Made by a program: the position numbers and the translations under genes. The notes under the pieces were generated by a model that searched no databases, had not been told where the DNA came from, and worked only from the letters and a program-made list of their open reading frames with translations. DNA of 64,000 nt. Source: Palaemon carinicauda (lineage: Eukaryota > Arthropoda > Malacostraca > Decapoda > Palaemonidae). The stretch lies in the NCBI RefSeq assembly GCF_036898095.1, contig NC_090766.1, positions 32,286,327-32,350,326 of the forward strand, written 5' to 3'. Below are positions 23,086-35,170 of this stretch, in pieces (the stretch's first letter is position 1; the number at the start of each line of letters is the position of its first letter).

Positions 23086-24327
23086 CTTAAAAACCCACAA
23101 AAGAAACACTCAGTTCATTGCAGCAGACTCCAAATAACCCTGTAAACACCTAGCCGAATTTTCTACTTCAATTCTCTGCTATTTTGAGAAACCTGACTGA
23201 GGTGATATGTTACTTTAGGTGAACCCTGCAAAAATAGTAAGCTACGGTTTCCAAAATCTTTTTAGGATGTGAGAGACTGTATTGGGTTACCATTAACCAC
23301 TAAATGTTACCTCGGTGGGCAACACACGGGCTATTGAAGGGAAGACACTAGAGAATTTTTAGTTTTTAAGGGTGACACCGAAATTGAGTCAGTTTCGAGA
23401 GAGCAATATGAACATCAGGGAAGTTTATAGAAATAAATAAAATTTTCAAAGCTAGCAAAATACAGGTGTATTAAAATTAGTGGGATATTTTCCAAACTGC
23501 TGCAAATTAAATTAATATTTGAACAATCTTTTCTTAAAATTGCCATGTAACACACTGTGCTTAAACTGTCCTCTCCTGTACTACCTGAGTAAGCTTTCTC
23601 ATATACGCCACAGATTCTTGACTTATCCATACAATTTAAATACAAAATATAGTAAGGTAGCAATGCCGTGATTATAACTAAAAGGCGATGCATGAAACCA
23701 CTAAAGACGACCCATAGTGAAAATCTTCAAATTATAGTACTGTATACACATCAATATAGTAGTAGACATATATTCAAAACATGCCGATCAAAAAGTTTCA
23801 ATATACAGATTTCTCTGTATTTCCCAGATTACAGTAGTTGAAAGCTGAAAATAATTACATACTAATTAATTGAATATCATGCCTGTAGGGTGGAGGGTGT
23901 TCACTACTTTTGGTATCATGTGCAGTATCCTGTGCTCTGTAGATGGCAAAAGCACTTATCTTAGGCCTTTAACTGCAGAGCCTTCCTATTTCTACTTCAT
24001 CATTTGTTCCCTTTGTTTTCTTCCTACTTGTCTGTCAAACTCTTTTATACTGTAATTACCTGGCTCCAAAACTCCAATTTTCAACAATTCCCATAAGTCT
24101 ACAATGCTCTACAGAACTGCAAATGTATGTACACTAAGGAAACTAAAAAACACTGGTATCATACTCAATACTTTAGGAGACAAATTCCTACAGGTTGAAA
24201 GGCTTGAAATAAACAAAAAAGTGGGTGATAGAAAAAAAAATGATCAACTAAAAATACTACGGCTGAAGGGTAATAAAATCCTACTACTGTCACAGACTAT
24301 TTCTTTGAGACTACAAAAAGTACTCAC
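23086..24327. other. Intronic sequence without recognised features
   Basis: A minus-strand frame at 23415-23693 has no recognisable domain and no supporting splice sites. The rest is AT-rich sequence. Confidence 0.45.
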
Positions 24328-24503
24328 GTCATCCTCTCTTCGTCTTAGATCTGACTGGACCTCTTCAAATTCTTCCTGTCCTTCTTCAGGCTTCATGTTC
24401 CATCCTTCGCGAAGCATCTTGAGGCCAAAAATGGCAAAAAGAACGCTCGAAGCATAGAAAGTATAAACACGAGGGATCCACGTAATGACGTAACCAAACA
24501 TTG
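24328..24503 (-). CDS. TMEM165: TMEM165-like exon: third helix and acidic loop
   Basis: The 176-bp exon starts after a TTTTGCAG acceptor with CAATGTTTGG and ends with GATGAC before a GTGAGT donor. Its first two bases complete the Ser codon from the previous exon. It encodes the end of helix 2 (MFGYVITWIPRVYTF), helix 3 (SSVLFAIFGLKMLREGW), then a strongly acidic cytosolic stretch (KPEEGQEEFEEVQSDLRRR). This order of FGY, IPRVYT, LFAIFG and MLREG followed by an EEGQEE loop is characteristic of TMEM165 proteins. It ends in phase 0. The exons for the remaining three helices and the second E-x-G-D motif are not adjacent. The tRNA-derived SINE at 24600-24905 lies in the intron just upstream. Confidence 0.93.
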
Positions 24504-24599
24504 CTGCAAAAGATATGAAAGATATATACTTCTGATACACCAACACAAACCTACAAAAATTACTTGAAAAATAGTAAAATTCTCCACACTTACTAATAT

Positions 24600-24905
24600 G
24601 TGATTAGCAAAATGACAATTCATCAATGGCAGAGACATGTGACAGTGACATTGCCCTAGCTTGCAGTACAATGCCCTAAAGACTAACAATATACCATATG
24701 ATCAGTCCCCAAGCCCCCTCTCCACCCAAGCAAAGACCAGGGAGGGCCATGCAATGGCTGCTAATGACACAGCAGATAGACCTATAAGCCCAAAACCCCA
24801 ATCCTCAGCTCACAATGGTAAGGTTGCAGACACTAAAGGAACTAAAGAGTTTGAGTGGGACTCGAACCACCGTCTGGTGATCACCAGGTAGAAACGTAAC
24901 CAATT
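24600..24905 (-). repeat. tRNA-derived SINE
   Basis: On the minus strand the head reads GGTTACGTTTCTACCTGG, then ATCACCAGACGGTGGTTCGA and GTCCCACTC. GGTTCGAGTCC is an RNA polymerase III B box. The A box is degenerate or cut off. The body has GGCCCTCCCTGGTC, TTGGGTGGAGAGGGGGC and ATGGTATATTGTTAGTC. It lies in the intron between the second and third TMEM165-like exons. The open frame on the opposite strand is a by-product. Confidence 0.8.
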
Positions 24906-25689
24906 AAAAGAAAAAGATCTGCACAAGAACACAGAAATACATAAGAGATTTCCAATAAAATCTTCAATTAGTTACAATCCAGATCTGAACTGAGATATGA
25001 AGAGTCATTACTAGAAAAATTGTTAGTGATCTATAACTCAGCAAGTGTTTATCTAGAATGTAATAACAATAATTTCAAAAAGCAAAAGCTTTAGGTTTGA
25101 GAATACTAACTGTTGCCTTATATGAATATTCCCTACATAAGAATGAGCTGAGTTCCTAATTTGAAATGTCAAGTACAAGATAATAAATCTAGATTATTCA
25201 TCTCAATAACCCAACTCACTCTTACTCTCTATTGTTTTCAGTTGGTTGATTTTCTTAACTATAGTGATTTATACATAATATAATGCTTTTAAAAGACCTA
25301 ACATAATGCTTTTAAAAGAAGTTTATTAATTTGTTGACATTCAAATGTATTCACTGGACACAGGTTCTCATCTTTGAAATTTCTGATGTTGAAATGTCTA
25401 ATCAAGAGGATTTACTGTATCCATGACTATGATTCTTCATGGCCATTGAAGTACGATGCACAGTATATACAAAATATGAAGGTAAACCGTTAAAATAATG
25501 GGAGAAGAGCATTACAAATACACAGTATATACAAAGTATGAAGGTATACAGTAAAAAGAATGAGGAAAGATAAGGGAAATATCATTTGGAGTTAGGAAAG
25601 CAAGACAAAAGAAAGTTTATAAAATTAGGATGAGGTCGGAGTAATATTGGGAACGAGAAACAGAATAAGAGCCCTCTTGCCCATCACAA

Positions 25690-26710
25690 TGCTTTAACAT
25701 GGAAACAATATTACCCGTTGAAGCACGATGACTTCATCAAGGCATTCTCTCATTAAGAGGAAACTTTTCATTGAAAATATGGGGAAATTCATGCCTTGGA
25801 CTTTGCCTCCTACCGTGCAGGCTGAGCGAACTCAAAACAAGGGAAAGCGCTGTCATCAGCAGCTGGGACTGTGGCGGGTGAAGTCGTAGAACTTGGGTCT
25901 GGAAAAACAGCGCTGGACACAGAAGCAGGGAACTCCTCTGTAACAAAACCTTTGGAGGCCTTTGGAGGAAGATCCACGTCCACCTCTGAGGAGGCCAGTG
26001 GGCACTTCCTCTTTGCTCTCAACTGCAACAGCTTGAACAGGCCTTCTTTCAATGGAAGACCAGCATCACCAAGGGAAGGTCAAATCTGTAACAAGCCACC
26101 AACAGAGAAGGGCAGCGCCGCTTCGCCTGGGGAAGCGGCAACGTCCTTCAAACCTAAGGGTTGTCCTGGGGTTAGAGGGTCAATACTCCTACTCAATCAA
26201 TCCCCTGAGGAGACAGAGCAAGAAGGGGCTTTGGGAAGAGATAGAGGGGTGGAAGAAGAAGGACAAGGTTTCTTTGACTTCAAGGATGACCCTGGAGGAG
26301 AAGAATCCCTCAGATTTCTTGCGCCATCTGCCAAATCTCCCCCACTCGACCGCAGACATAAAGGTACCACATTTGCGCTCTTCAGGTCCAGGACAAAACC
26401 CCATGACAACCTGAAGAAGATACACTCACAACCTAAATAGAGCAAAAGGATAAGTCAATAATGACAGTCAGTCTGGGCAGTGGAGAGACGAACATCCACT
26501 CTCAACCGAGCCAAAAGCATAAGTGATGAGACAGCACAGGTGTGCCTGAGCGGGGTAGCTAGTACTACTCCCCGTACCACACCCTCCTGCTAACTAGCAG
26601 TGTGGTAGTTACACCTCACTAAAAGTTTTATGGCTAGTCTCCCAGCTTCGCCAAAAATATATCCACAACGAAGCTCGAAAGGGTTTGTATTTAGTGTTGG
26701 AATCATACAC
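25690..26710 (-). mobile_element. DIRS fragment F (gag 5' portion only)
   Basis: Read on the minus strand, the right edge (about 26500-26710) resembles a DIRS terminus: it ends in AAATACAAACCC and contains ACTAGCAGTGTGGTAG. It is followed by short frames with cysteines (FCPGPEERKCG, about 26370-26400), EWGRFGRWRKKSEGF, and then Pro/Ser-rich gag-like sequence such as KRKCPLASSEVDVDLPPK (25810-26052). Stops break every frame. No polymerase or recombinase follows; it stops near 25690. Its family differs from A to E. Confidence 0.5.
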
Positions 26711-26971
26711 ACTAATAAGAATATGAAAATTGTGTGGACTTTAAAGTTCCATAATAAAAGATTCATACGTAATGATATGTACATTAATATGAATATGAAA
26801 ATTATGTGGACATCGAAATCCCATATTAGAAGAATGATATATATACTGTACTGTAAGTGCTATGAATATAGTTGAAACTCCATTGTGATTGATACAAAAA
26901 AAATTAAATCTAGATATTTCAAGTCAGAATAATATTAGATATCTATTAAAAAAGAAGCCATCAATCCTTAC

Positions 26972-27221
26972 ATGACAAGATGTGCATAATAGCCAGCGCC
27001 GTCATCGCCCCCGCAAAGACCGTTAATCGCGGGTGATTCATAGCCATTATTGCAGCTATGAAAAAAGTTTTGTCACCCAGTTCCGTCACAATGATCATGG
27101 TCAGCGCCGAAACGAACGCACTCGTGAAGCTCATCTCGGCTTCATTTTTCTTGTCCGAACTGCCCGAGGAAGCATTCGGAGAAAGATCCCCAGGCACAGG
27201 CGGTCCATTTCCCGTATCATC
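26972..27221 (-). CDS. TMEM165: TMEM165-like exon with first ELGDKT motif
   Basis: The 250-bp exon starts after a TTCTAG acceptor with GATGATACG and ends with TCAT before a GTAAGG donor. It has 83 codons plus one base. Residues 1-30 are a Gly/Ser/Asn-rich linker with a possible N-glycosylation site (NASS). Residues 31-46 and 53-61 flank the family signature ELGDKT at 47-52, within a hydrophobic helix. Residues 66-83 form the second hydrophobic helix. In this family the acidic E-x-G-D motif in the first helix is the cation-binding half-site, paired with a second copy in the C-terminal half. The match around VTELGDKTFFIAAIMAM is strong and specific. The split Ser codon is completed by the CA that opens the exon at 24328-24503. 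Confidence 0.93.
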
Positions 27222-27468
27222 CTAGAATTACAAAAGTCAAAAGTGGAATATCTAAATGGATTTCCTATCATGAAACAATACAAAGTTCAAACAAATACTA
27301 CTACAGTGCAACACTATTTTGGAGACTCCTCCAGAACACAAATCATACAAAACGCAAAACACGATATGCAAGAAATTAAGACGACAAACCACATGACGTG
27401 TTCGCATTCAAATAAACGGTGATCTGTGCTTCACCCGTGATCACTACTGTAGATGCTGAGTGACTTAC

Positions 27469-27585
27469 ATAACCAAAGTATCTTTTCATTCTCTTCAGGT
27501 ATTTCAACACTTGAAAACTGTCATCTTTGTCTTTTGCATTTTCTATCTTGGCAAGAAGTTTCCTTTCAGATTTAGAGGGAATGCT
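27469..27585 (-). CDS. TMEM165: Candidate upstream exon of the TMEM165-like gene (39 codons)
   Basis: This 117-bp block opens after a pyrimidine-rich TTTGCAG acceptor and closes at TAT followed by a GTAAGT donor. It encodes 39 residues rich in Lys, Arg and Asp, including SERKLLAKIENAKDKDD and a YLKRMKRYFGY end. It ends in phase 0, and the next exon starts in phase 0, so the frames join directly. In the family the region before the first transmembrane segment is lumenal and poorly conserved, so this block cannot be assigned by homology. The assignment rests on position, splice sites, phase and uninterrupted reading. It could be an unrelated exon or a chance frame. No start codon or signal peptide is in it, so at least one further 5' exon is implied. 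Confidence 0.6.
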
Positions 27586-28140
27586 CTGCAAAGGCAATCA
27601 ATATTTATGTAACACATGGATGAAGCACTAAACATGTCTGAACATTCTTACGTTCTTAATATGCTTGCATGAGAAATTTATTTATTTCAAAAGTGAGTGG
27701 TAACACTAATTTATTCTTTTCTACACTACCAAGCTAAAGGATTTTATTCTTCCATAATGCAAGTTAATTAACTTAGGTTTTAAATAGTTTATGTTTTCAT
27801 ATACAATACCTCATTTTACTTATGAATAAATGCTCAGAAAGCAGATCAACTAAACAAATAAAAATCTTCTTGCTGTACAGAAGGAATGACTACAGTATTG
27901 CTAGCTGTTATCTATCCATCTCTTGCTATCACTGTGAGGGATAAGAAAAGGCAGTTCTATACAAGCAAAAATATAAAAGTTGGAGGGTTGCTGTAAATTT
28001 CATACAGTAATACTTGTTAAAAGTACCCTTGAAGAATGCCTAGGAGTTGGTATTAAAGGTTTAAAAACTATTGTACGGTCATAAGTGTAACTTGGAGACT
28101 TGCAAGAGTTTGAAAGATAGATCTTCAAGATGGAAACGTT
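27586..28140. other. Non-coding sequence between the host exon and DIRS B
   Basis: AT-rich sequence. I looked for an upstream TMEM165-like exon (signal peptide) and found none. Confidence 0.45.
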
Positions 28141-28167
28141 CCAGAGGAGTGGGTGATATTATTGTTT

Positions 28168-28493
28168 TTGGGCTCAAGCCATGTCATCCTGATGGAAGGT
28201 TCCTTTAGGAAGCTTTCTAAGGGATATTTAGCTACAGTGATACTCCCAGAGAATTGACCATAGGTCTCCAGAATTCTAACTCCTGGCGTGAGTATCCTTA
28301 AAAATTTTCATAAGGATATCACATAATATCAGGGGACGTATTTCTTGATACGACACATGGCAATCTTCACCCCGCATAGAGTTTTCGCTCTGAGGGGGAA
28401 GAGTGGCGAAATTGAAGGGGAGCCCTCATCAAGGTTACCCGGTGGATCCTCTTCCCGCACTACTACAGGGACCAATATAGTTACCCATTCCTT
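28168..28493. repeat. Left inverted terminal repeat of DIRS B
   Basis: It runs from the CAAGCCATGTCATCCTGATG region to the AGTTACCCATTCCTT region. It pairs with 36082-36403 at high identity, with small differences such as TTAAAAATTTTCATAAGG versus a TAGAAAATTTTTTAAGG form. Confidence 0.93.
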
Positions 28494-28557
28494 TGTTAGT
28501 AGCGAATTAATCTCCCGCTTGCTCTGGGTGTTTTTGTTACTAATACCAGGATTTATC

Positions 28558-30488
28558 ATGCATTCTCCAGCATCTTCAGCCTCTGGAAAGGAGGAGACCA
28601 AGGTAAAATGCAAAGTGAAATACTGTACCCACAAGAATAAGAACTTTTGTGGTCACACTATGTGCAGGTCTCTTGTCGCCTGCTCAGTCGCAACCAAACC
28701 ATTGAGGTATTGGGACCCCAAGGACTGCAACATCTGCTCGGCCTTGATGATCGAGGGTTTCGGTGATCCCAAGTCGACGGAGTCGAGGGACGCTGCAAGG
28801 GAAAAGCTTCGGAAATGGGTATGAGGGTTCCAGAAGAACTCTCCGGGACCGTACCTTCCCAATGACATGATAAGAAGCATGCTGTTCCCGAAGGCAACAG
28901 CTGATGCCATCGTAACCCAGGCACGATCGGGGCCTCCTTGCGTCCTGATCGCAGTTGAGGGCGACATCAATGAAGCTATGCAAAGCATGGACATCCATCA
29001 GGAGATTATGTCTGAAGTGTCCACGGACACGGAAAAGGATCTCCTTCAAGAGGATCCTGAAGAAGAGGTGGCCCTACCACCTGGAGGAGACGAGGATCAC
29101 GAGTCGACGGAAGTGGAGGACCCCCTTCTGTCTGTGTCGGCATTCCAGCCGGCACCGTCTAAGTCTTCGGCTCCTACCCCTCCATTAGACTCGCTGGATC
29201 AAGCGGTTATGGCCCACTTTACGCTGCTAATGGACACTCTACGTAAGGAAAACGTAGATATGAAGAAGGAAATGACGAAGGAGTTCCGCGAAGCAATTCG
29301 GATAGTCACTTCCCACGGGTCTTACAAGCGACCCAGAGTGAAGGACCTGCCACCTTACTATGAAACCAATCCTTGGAGGTATGCAGAGTTCATGCCAATT
29401 ACCAACGGTAAACTCTACATTTCGGAGAAGATGGGAGCCGTCCACCTGGACGACATCGAATTTTGGCCAAACTTTGCGGTTTACCCGGAGTGTTTCATCC
29501 GGCTAAAGAGTGAGCCAGAGTCTAAAGAAGAGACGGAACCAAAGGAGGTCATAGTCTTCGACCACGACAATGCACAGGCTCTCTTGACGAGTAGCCTAAA
29601 GAAGGCAGGCTATACCACTCTAGAGTTTCTGCACTGAGCAAGAAACACCCTACTTTTCTTGCTCCTTCTTCAAGAGCTTTCCCCTTCTCCTCGAAAGCTC
29701 TTTAAAGTGTGCTAAAAGCTATTGATGCAGGCAAACCATGCCCTACGCTAGAGGAGTGTAGGCCATTGTCTCTAGCCTTGCCCACAGATGAAAAGGAATG
29801 GAAGGAGGTCCACCTAACCTTCTCAGTCTCGAAACTCGATGCGGACATCGCAGGAGAGCAGTTCAGCGAAAACCTCCCGAATCTATCGGACTTTCTCCTG
29901 TGAAGAGAACAGGAGACAAAGGAGAGGCTAGCCGCTTCTCTTTCCTTCCAGAACTGCATGGAGATGTGTGTAGGCGTTGCTAGCACAACACTCCTGGCAA
30001 AGATGCACATGGCCACTCTAGTCAAGGACTTGTACGATTTCGTGAAGGACAGGAGGGCCTGCAGGGAGTTTGTGTTTGCCAATACAACGGTCAAACACGA
30101 ACCCAGGAAGCTGATTACTTCCTGTATCTGGGGCAAGGACCTCTTCCCAAAGGAAGTTGTCCAGGAAGTAGTCGAGAAAGCCGCCATGGAGAATAGGAAC
30201 CTTCTCCAAAAGTGGGGCATTTCTTCGAAGAGAAAATCTTCCCCTGATACTGGTCCCCAACCTATGAGGAAGACGAACAAGCCAAGACTATCTTCTCGGC
30301 CAGTACAACAACGTCCCACGACCATGATGCCCCAAGTGGTCGCTCAACCGCAAACCCCCTTCCAAGTGGTGACCCAACAGCTGGTAGCCCAGTCACCAGC
30401 TTTCAACCCATGTTTTGAGAGGCAAACCCCTACGTTTCGCACGAAAGGAAGAAGATCTAGACGGGGCTCCTCAAGAAACCCCTCATGA
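28558..30488 (+). pseudogene. DIRS B gag, interrupted by stops
   Basis: From the ATG at 28558 one frame runs to 29637 with a single internal TGA at 28822-28824. The first 90 residues hold a Cys/His cluster (KVKYCTHKNKNFCGHTMC, then DPKDCNICSALM), probably zinc-binding. A long acidic middle region and EFREAIRIV follow. After a frame change near 29640-29708 the second part (29709-30488) has one TGA at 29901-29903, a helical section (MATLVKDLYDFVKDRRA) and a Gln/Pro-rich basic tail ending RTKGRRSRRGSSRNPS. The tail overlaps the polymerase frame by 74 bases, as expected for a gag-pol overlap. Both TGAs follow the CGA-to-TGA pattern of CpG decay, which is my inference. Confidence 0.8.
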
Positions 30489-31002
30489 GGCAGGGGAGGA
30501 CGTGGTCAGGGTGGCAAACCCTCAGGACCATCCAAGCAATGAGATGCTCCAGGTAGGAGGGAGACTCCTCCACTTTCAGGATCATTGGACCTTCGATCCC
30601 TGGGCCCACAGCCTAATCAAGAATGGACTAGGATGGAAATGGAACAAATCTCCACCTTCATTTCCTCAATTCTTCCAACAATCCACCCCCTTACTGGAAG
30701 AATATACCTTTGAACTCTTGGGCAAAAAGGTTATACAGTGAACCCTCGCTACTTCGCGGTTCGACCATCGCGGATTCACCACTTCGCGGATTTTTTTCAT
30801 AACCCATGTCTATACATATATTGCGGATTTTCCGGAAATATCGAAAATACCGCGATGTGACCGATGGTGCGAGATTGGAGAAAGTAAGGAAAATTGAATC
30901 ATGATTGATTTTCAATATAAATGAAACTTTGAGGAGCAACAAAGATATCATTTGTTAGAGAGATAGAGAGAGGTAAGGAATGGGAGGTAGTGAAAAGTAG
31001 CC

Positions 31003-31147
<145 letters not shown>

Positions 31148-31613
31148 TTTAAATGTAATAAACAAAAAAATTTGATAGGCTATAACACATTGGTGCTTAT
31201 GTAATATCAACTGTATACTGTAGACGGTTTGAATAAGTTAAGAAATGGTATAAATGATACTTTGTTAGTGTATTCGTACACACTCAAGAGCGGCAGCTAG
31301 ATGACAGCTGATCTAATCACAGCCAAAAGTAAAAAAAAAAAAGTCAACAATACTCGATTTTTAAAACACACCCGAAATTTAAAAACAAAAGTACACGCTT
31401 TCTTAATGTGCAATTAACTATTTAAAGAGTGGCAATTTTCTAGAATAAAATGATATTTCCCAAAAAATAGTGGTTTGCTGATGAAATCGGATGCCCTATT
31501 TTTGGCTATGATTGAAATGGATGTAGACTCGGCCTAATTATTTCATTTCGTATTTAATTGACACTAAGAAAACTAATTTTAGTTTCTTCATCTAAATGTA
31601 AGTATTGTATAAC

Positions 31614-31617
<4 letters not shown>

Positions 31618-31696
<79 letters not shown>
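31618..31696. repeat. (GA)n microsatellite
   Basis: About 39 GA units, inside pogo-like copy 2. Confidence 0.98.
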
Positions 31697-31701
<5 letters not shown>

Positions 31702-31901
31702 TCAGCTGTTGTAATCAAATGGCGTGTTTTTGTTTCGTGAGAATTTCATCGCCACGACTTTAACAACAACATACTGTACTGAACTTTACAGTATTATACA
31801 GACTACTGTAATATGATAAAGTAAAATATTTGTAATCTATTTTATATGAAATGGGGCTATTTTTGTTTTGTTTAAAATTTACATTTACGTATGTAAAACA
31901 A

Positions 31902-31902
31902 C

Positions 31903-31976
<74 letters not shown>
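31902..31976. repeat. (CT)n microsatellite
   Basis: About 36 CT units with one CC interruption, inside pogo-like copy 2. Confidence 0.98.
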
Positions 31977-31979
<3 letters not shown>

Positions 31980-32761
31980 GATTGTTTTCCTGCTTTGCTA
32001 CGTATGTATGATTTTGTATAGATACGGTAAATAATATTTGTAATAACATATTTTATAAAAGCTTTTACTGTAATATCATTATTTATCACTTTCATCATGC
32101 GGGTTAAATTCCTTAGTTTGTTTACTGAGCGTACTTTATGACGCCGTCGTTTCAGGCGGCGTCATAAAGAAAAAAATTTAATTTGGAAGTCCTAAGAAAA
32201 ATTAAGTAAAACATTAGTAATAACCAAATCAACATACTGTACTGACTAATCAATATGATTGATGCAAAAACTAACCTATAAACAGATGTGTAAATGCGTT
32301 TGTTTCTTCATTAGGATCAGAGATAAACGTAAACAAAACATTGGTTGCCATTTTTTATCGTGCTTTTTGGCGTGTTTAGGAAACGCATGATATAAAGTCG
32401 CCTTTAATATTTGTGCCTGTTTTAGTTTAGGGTACTGTATTACATGCATTAAGTGTTCTGTACATTAAAGGGTAGTTTGTTAACAGTACTACGTACAAGG
32501 GAAGGTTTTAAAAGTCTGAATATACATGTTAAATAAATAGGTAAATATGGTGTTACTACTTCGCGGATTTTCACCTATCGCGGCCGCGTCTGGAACCTAT
32601 CTACCGCGATAAACGAGGGTTCACTGTAAGGCAACCGAAGTCCATCAAATTCCAGGGAAGGCTGTTCTATGTTCCCAAGAAGGATTTGGACAAACTCAGA
32701 GTCATTCTAGACTTGTCGCTACTCAACAAGTTCATCGAGAACAACAAGTTCAGGATGCTAA

Positions 32762-32846
32762 CCCTTCAACACATAAAGACCCTGTTACCGGAAGGGGCGT
32801 ACACACTTCAACACATAAAGACCCTGTTACCGGAAGGGGCGTACAC
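32762..32846 (+). repeat. In-frame 42-bp tandem duplication in DIRS B polymerase
   Basis: ACACTTCAACACATAAAGAC or ACCCTTCAACACATAAAGAC starts each copy, and GAAGGGGCGTACAC ends each. It duplicates 14 residues just before motif A of the reverse transcriptase and keeps the frame. Confidence 0.97.
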
Positions 32847-34370
32847 AGACTCAATAGACCTGACAGATGCTTACTGGCACCTTTCAGTCAGTCGCCCCCT
32901 CTCCTCCTACCTAGGATTCAAGTTACAAAAGACAAAGTATGTCTTCAGAGCTATGCCCTTCGGACTAAACATAGCCCCAAGGATCTTCACGAAACTTGCG
33001 GATGCAGTCGTACAACAACTACGCCTAGAAGGCTGGTGTGGGCAGCATCCAAGACTGCTTGTCTGCAAGCATCCAAGAAAGTGATTCAGTTCCTGAAACA
33101 TCTGGGATTCAAGATCAACCACAAAAAGTCTTGCCTCTCTCCAGTTAGGAGTTTCAATGGCTGGGAATCCACTGGAACTTGCAGTCACACCGTCTCTCCA
33201 TTCCACCAAAAAAGAGGAGAGAGATCGTGGGTTCTGTCAAGAGACTACTGAAATCCAACAGGATCTCAAGATGCCAACAGGAAAGAGTACTGGGCTCTCT
33301 CAGTTTGCAGCAGTAATAGACCCAGTGCTAAGAGCACAGCTGAAGGATGCGTCAGGAGTCTGGAGAAGAAACGCATCAAACGCTCAAAGAGCTCTAGAGA
33401 GACCGGTACCGACCTTACTACGATCGCTTCTCAAGCCATGGTCAAAGGTCAAGAGCCTAGCAAGGACTGTTCCCTTACAACCACCTTCACCATCGGTGAC
33501 CATTCACACGGATGCCTTGACGGAAGGACGGGGAGGTCACTACCATCAAAGGAAAGCTCAAGGGACCTGGTCATCCATGTTCAAGACCTTTCACATCAAC
33601 ATTCTAGAGGCCATGGCAGTCCTCCTGACGTTGAGGAAGCTATCCCCTCACAGATCAGCCCACATCAAACTGGTCTTGGACAGTGAAGTGATAGCGAGAT
33701 GTCTGAACCAACAAGGCTCGAGATCGCCCTACATCAATCACGTGATGCTGGCCATCTTTCACTTGGCAAGAAAGAAAAGATGGCACTTATCGGCAGTTCA
33801 GTTACAAGGGTTCCGCAATGTGACGACGGACGCTCTATCCAGGCTAAAGCCGATAGAGTCAGAATGGTCACTAGACGCAGACTCATTCTCCTTTATTTTG
33901 GAAAAAGTCCCAGAACTGCAAATCAACCTTCTCGCAACAAGCGACAACAAGAAACTATCTCGGTACGTAGCCCCATACGAGGACCCTCGGGCGGAGGCGA
34001 CGGACGCTATGTCCCTCAACTGGAACAAATGGACCCACATCTAACTTTTCCCTCAAACAAATCTCCTGCTGAAGGTCCTCAACAAGCTGAGATCCTTCAA
34101 GGGAACTGCAGCAGTAGTGGCCCCCAAGTGGCCCAAGAGCAATTGGTTCCCTCTGGTGATAGAACTGAAGTTAAGGCTGTTTCCTCTACCGAACCCAGCT
34201 CTATCCCAATTGGTTCAGAAGTCGACTGTCTTCGCTTCATCACAGAGAACCCAAAACATTCATCTCATGATTTTCTCGCCTTAGCAGTCAAGAAAAGATT
34301 TGGGATCTCGAAAGACAGTACAGTATAGACTTTCTAAAAGAACACAAGTCAAAGTCAACTAGAAGACAAT

Positions 34371-35170
34371 ATGAATCGTCTTGGAAGAAGTGGGTCGCTT
34401 TTGTTCAAAGCCAAAATGCCGACGGAAATCTTGAAAGACTTATGCCTGTCCTTCATCCACCTTCACAAGCAAGGCTTGGCTTCCATCACGATAACTACGT
34501 GTAAGTCAGCTTTGACTAGAACTCTTCTATACGCCTTCCAGGTGGACTTGTCGAACGAAATCTTCAACAAGATTTCGAAGGAATGCGCTAGACTTAAACC
34601 AGCAGCCCCTCCAAAGCCCATTTCATGGTCTCTGAACAAAGTCTTATACTATGCTTTGAACTTGAACAATGAAGATTGCTCTCTAAAGGATCTAACACAA
34701 AAAGTGATATTTTTGTTCGCTATAGCCTCAGGGACTAGAGTTAGTGAAATACTAGCCCTATCAAGAGATGAGGGCCATATTCAGTTCACAGAAGTGGGAG
34801 AACTGAATCTTTTTCCCGATCCGACTTTCCTCGCCATAAACGAGCTACCCACCAAAAGGTGGGGTCCCTGGAGAATCTGCCCTCCGAAGGAAGATGTCTC
34901 TCTATGTCCAGTAGAGTGTCTAAAGGTCTATCTTCGAAGAACTTCAGACTTCAAGGGAGGAAAGCTCTTCAAAGACGAAAACCTCAGGATCAAACTTATC
35001 CCTGAAACAACTGAGGGCGAAGCTCACCTACTTCATTCGCAGAGCGGATCCTGATAGTACACCCACAGGTCATGATCCGAGAAAGATTGCTTCCTCGCTG
35101 AACTTTTTTCAGTATATGGACTTTGAGAGATTCCGCTCATACACTGGTTGGAAATCCTCTAGAGTTTTCT
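34371..35170 (+). pseudogene. DIRS B tyrosine recombinase, one frameshift
   Basis: The first frame (34371-35054) has an alpha-helical core-binding part (LKDLCLSFIHLHKQGL) and IFLFAIASGTRVSEILALS, whose Arg is catalytic box I. After a frame change near 35005 the protein continues in another frame with LTYFIRRADPDS, GHDPRKIASSLN (HxxR box II) and GWKSSRVFYNITR, whose Tyr is the likely nucleophile, ending about 35170. All four key residues are therefore present, but split by one frameshift. About 800 bp of non-coding sequence separates it from the 3' repeats. Confidence 0.88.

Noticed and set aside
23415..23693. 92-codon minus-strand frame as a TMEM165 exon
   Set aside because: Its hydrophobic start does not match TMEM165 helices, it lacks the expected motifs, and it has no splice sites of the right phase.
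24661..24891. 76-codon plus-strand frame
   Set aside because: It is antisense to the tRNA-derived SINE and is explained by it.
24840..24905. Functional tRNA gene
   Set aside because: A B box is present, but the A box and the acceptor-stem pairing are not, and it continues into a SINE body.
25871..26440. 189-codon plus-strand frame as a host gene
   Set aside because: It lies antisense to DIRS-like gag sequence on the minus strand and has no recognisable domain of its own.
31558..32098. Frames with long RERERE runs
   Set aside because: They are (GA)n microsatellites within the pogo-like element.
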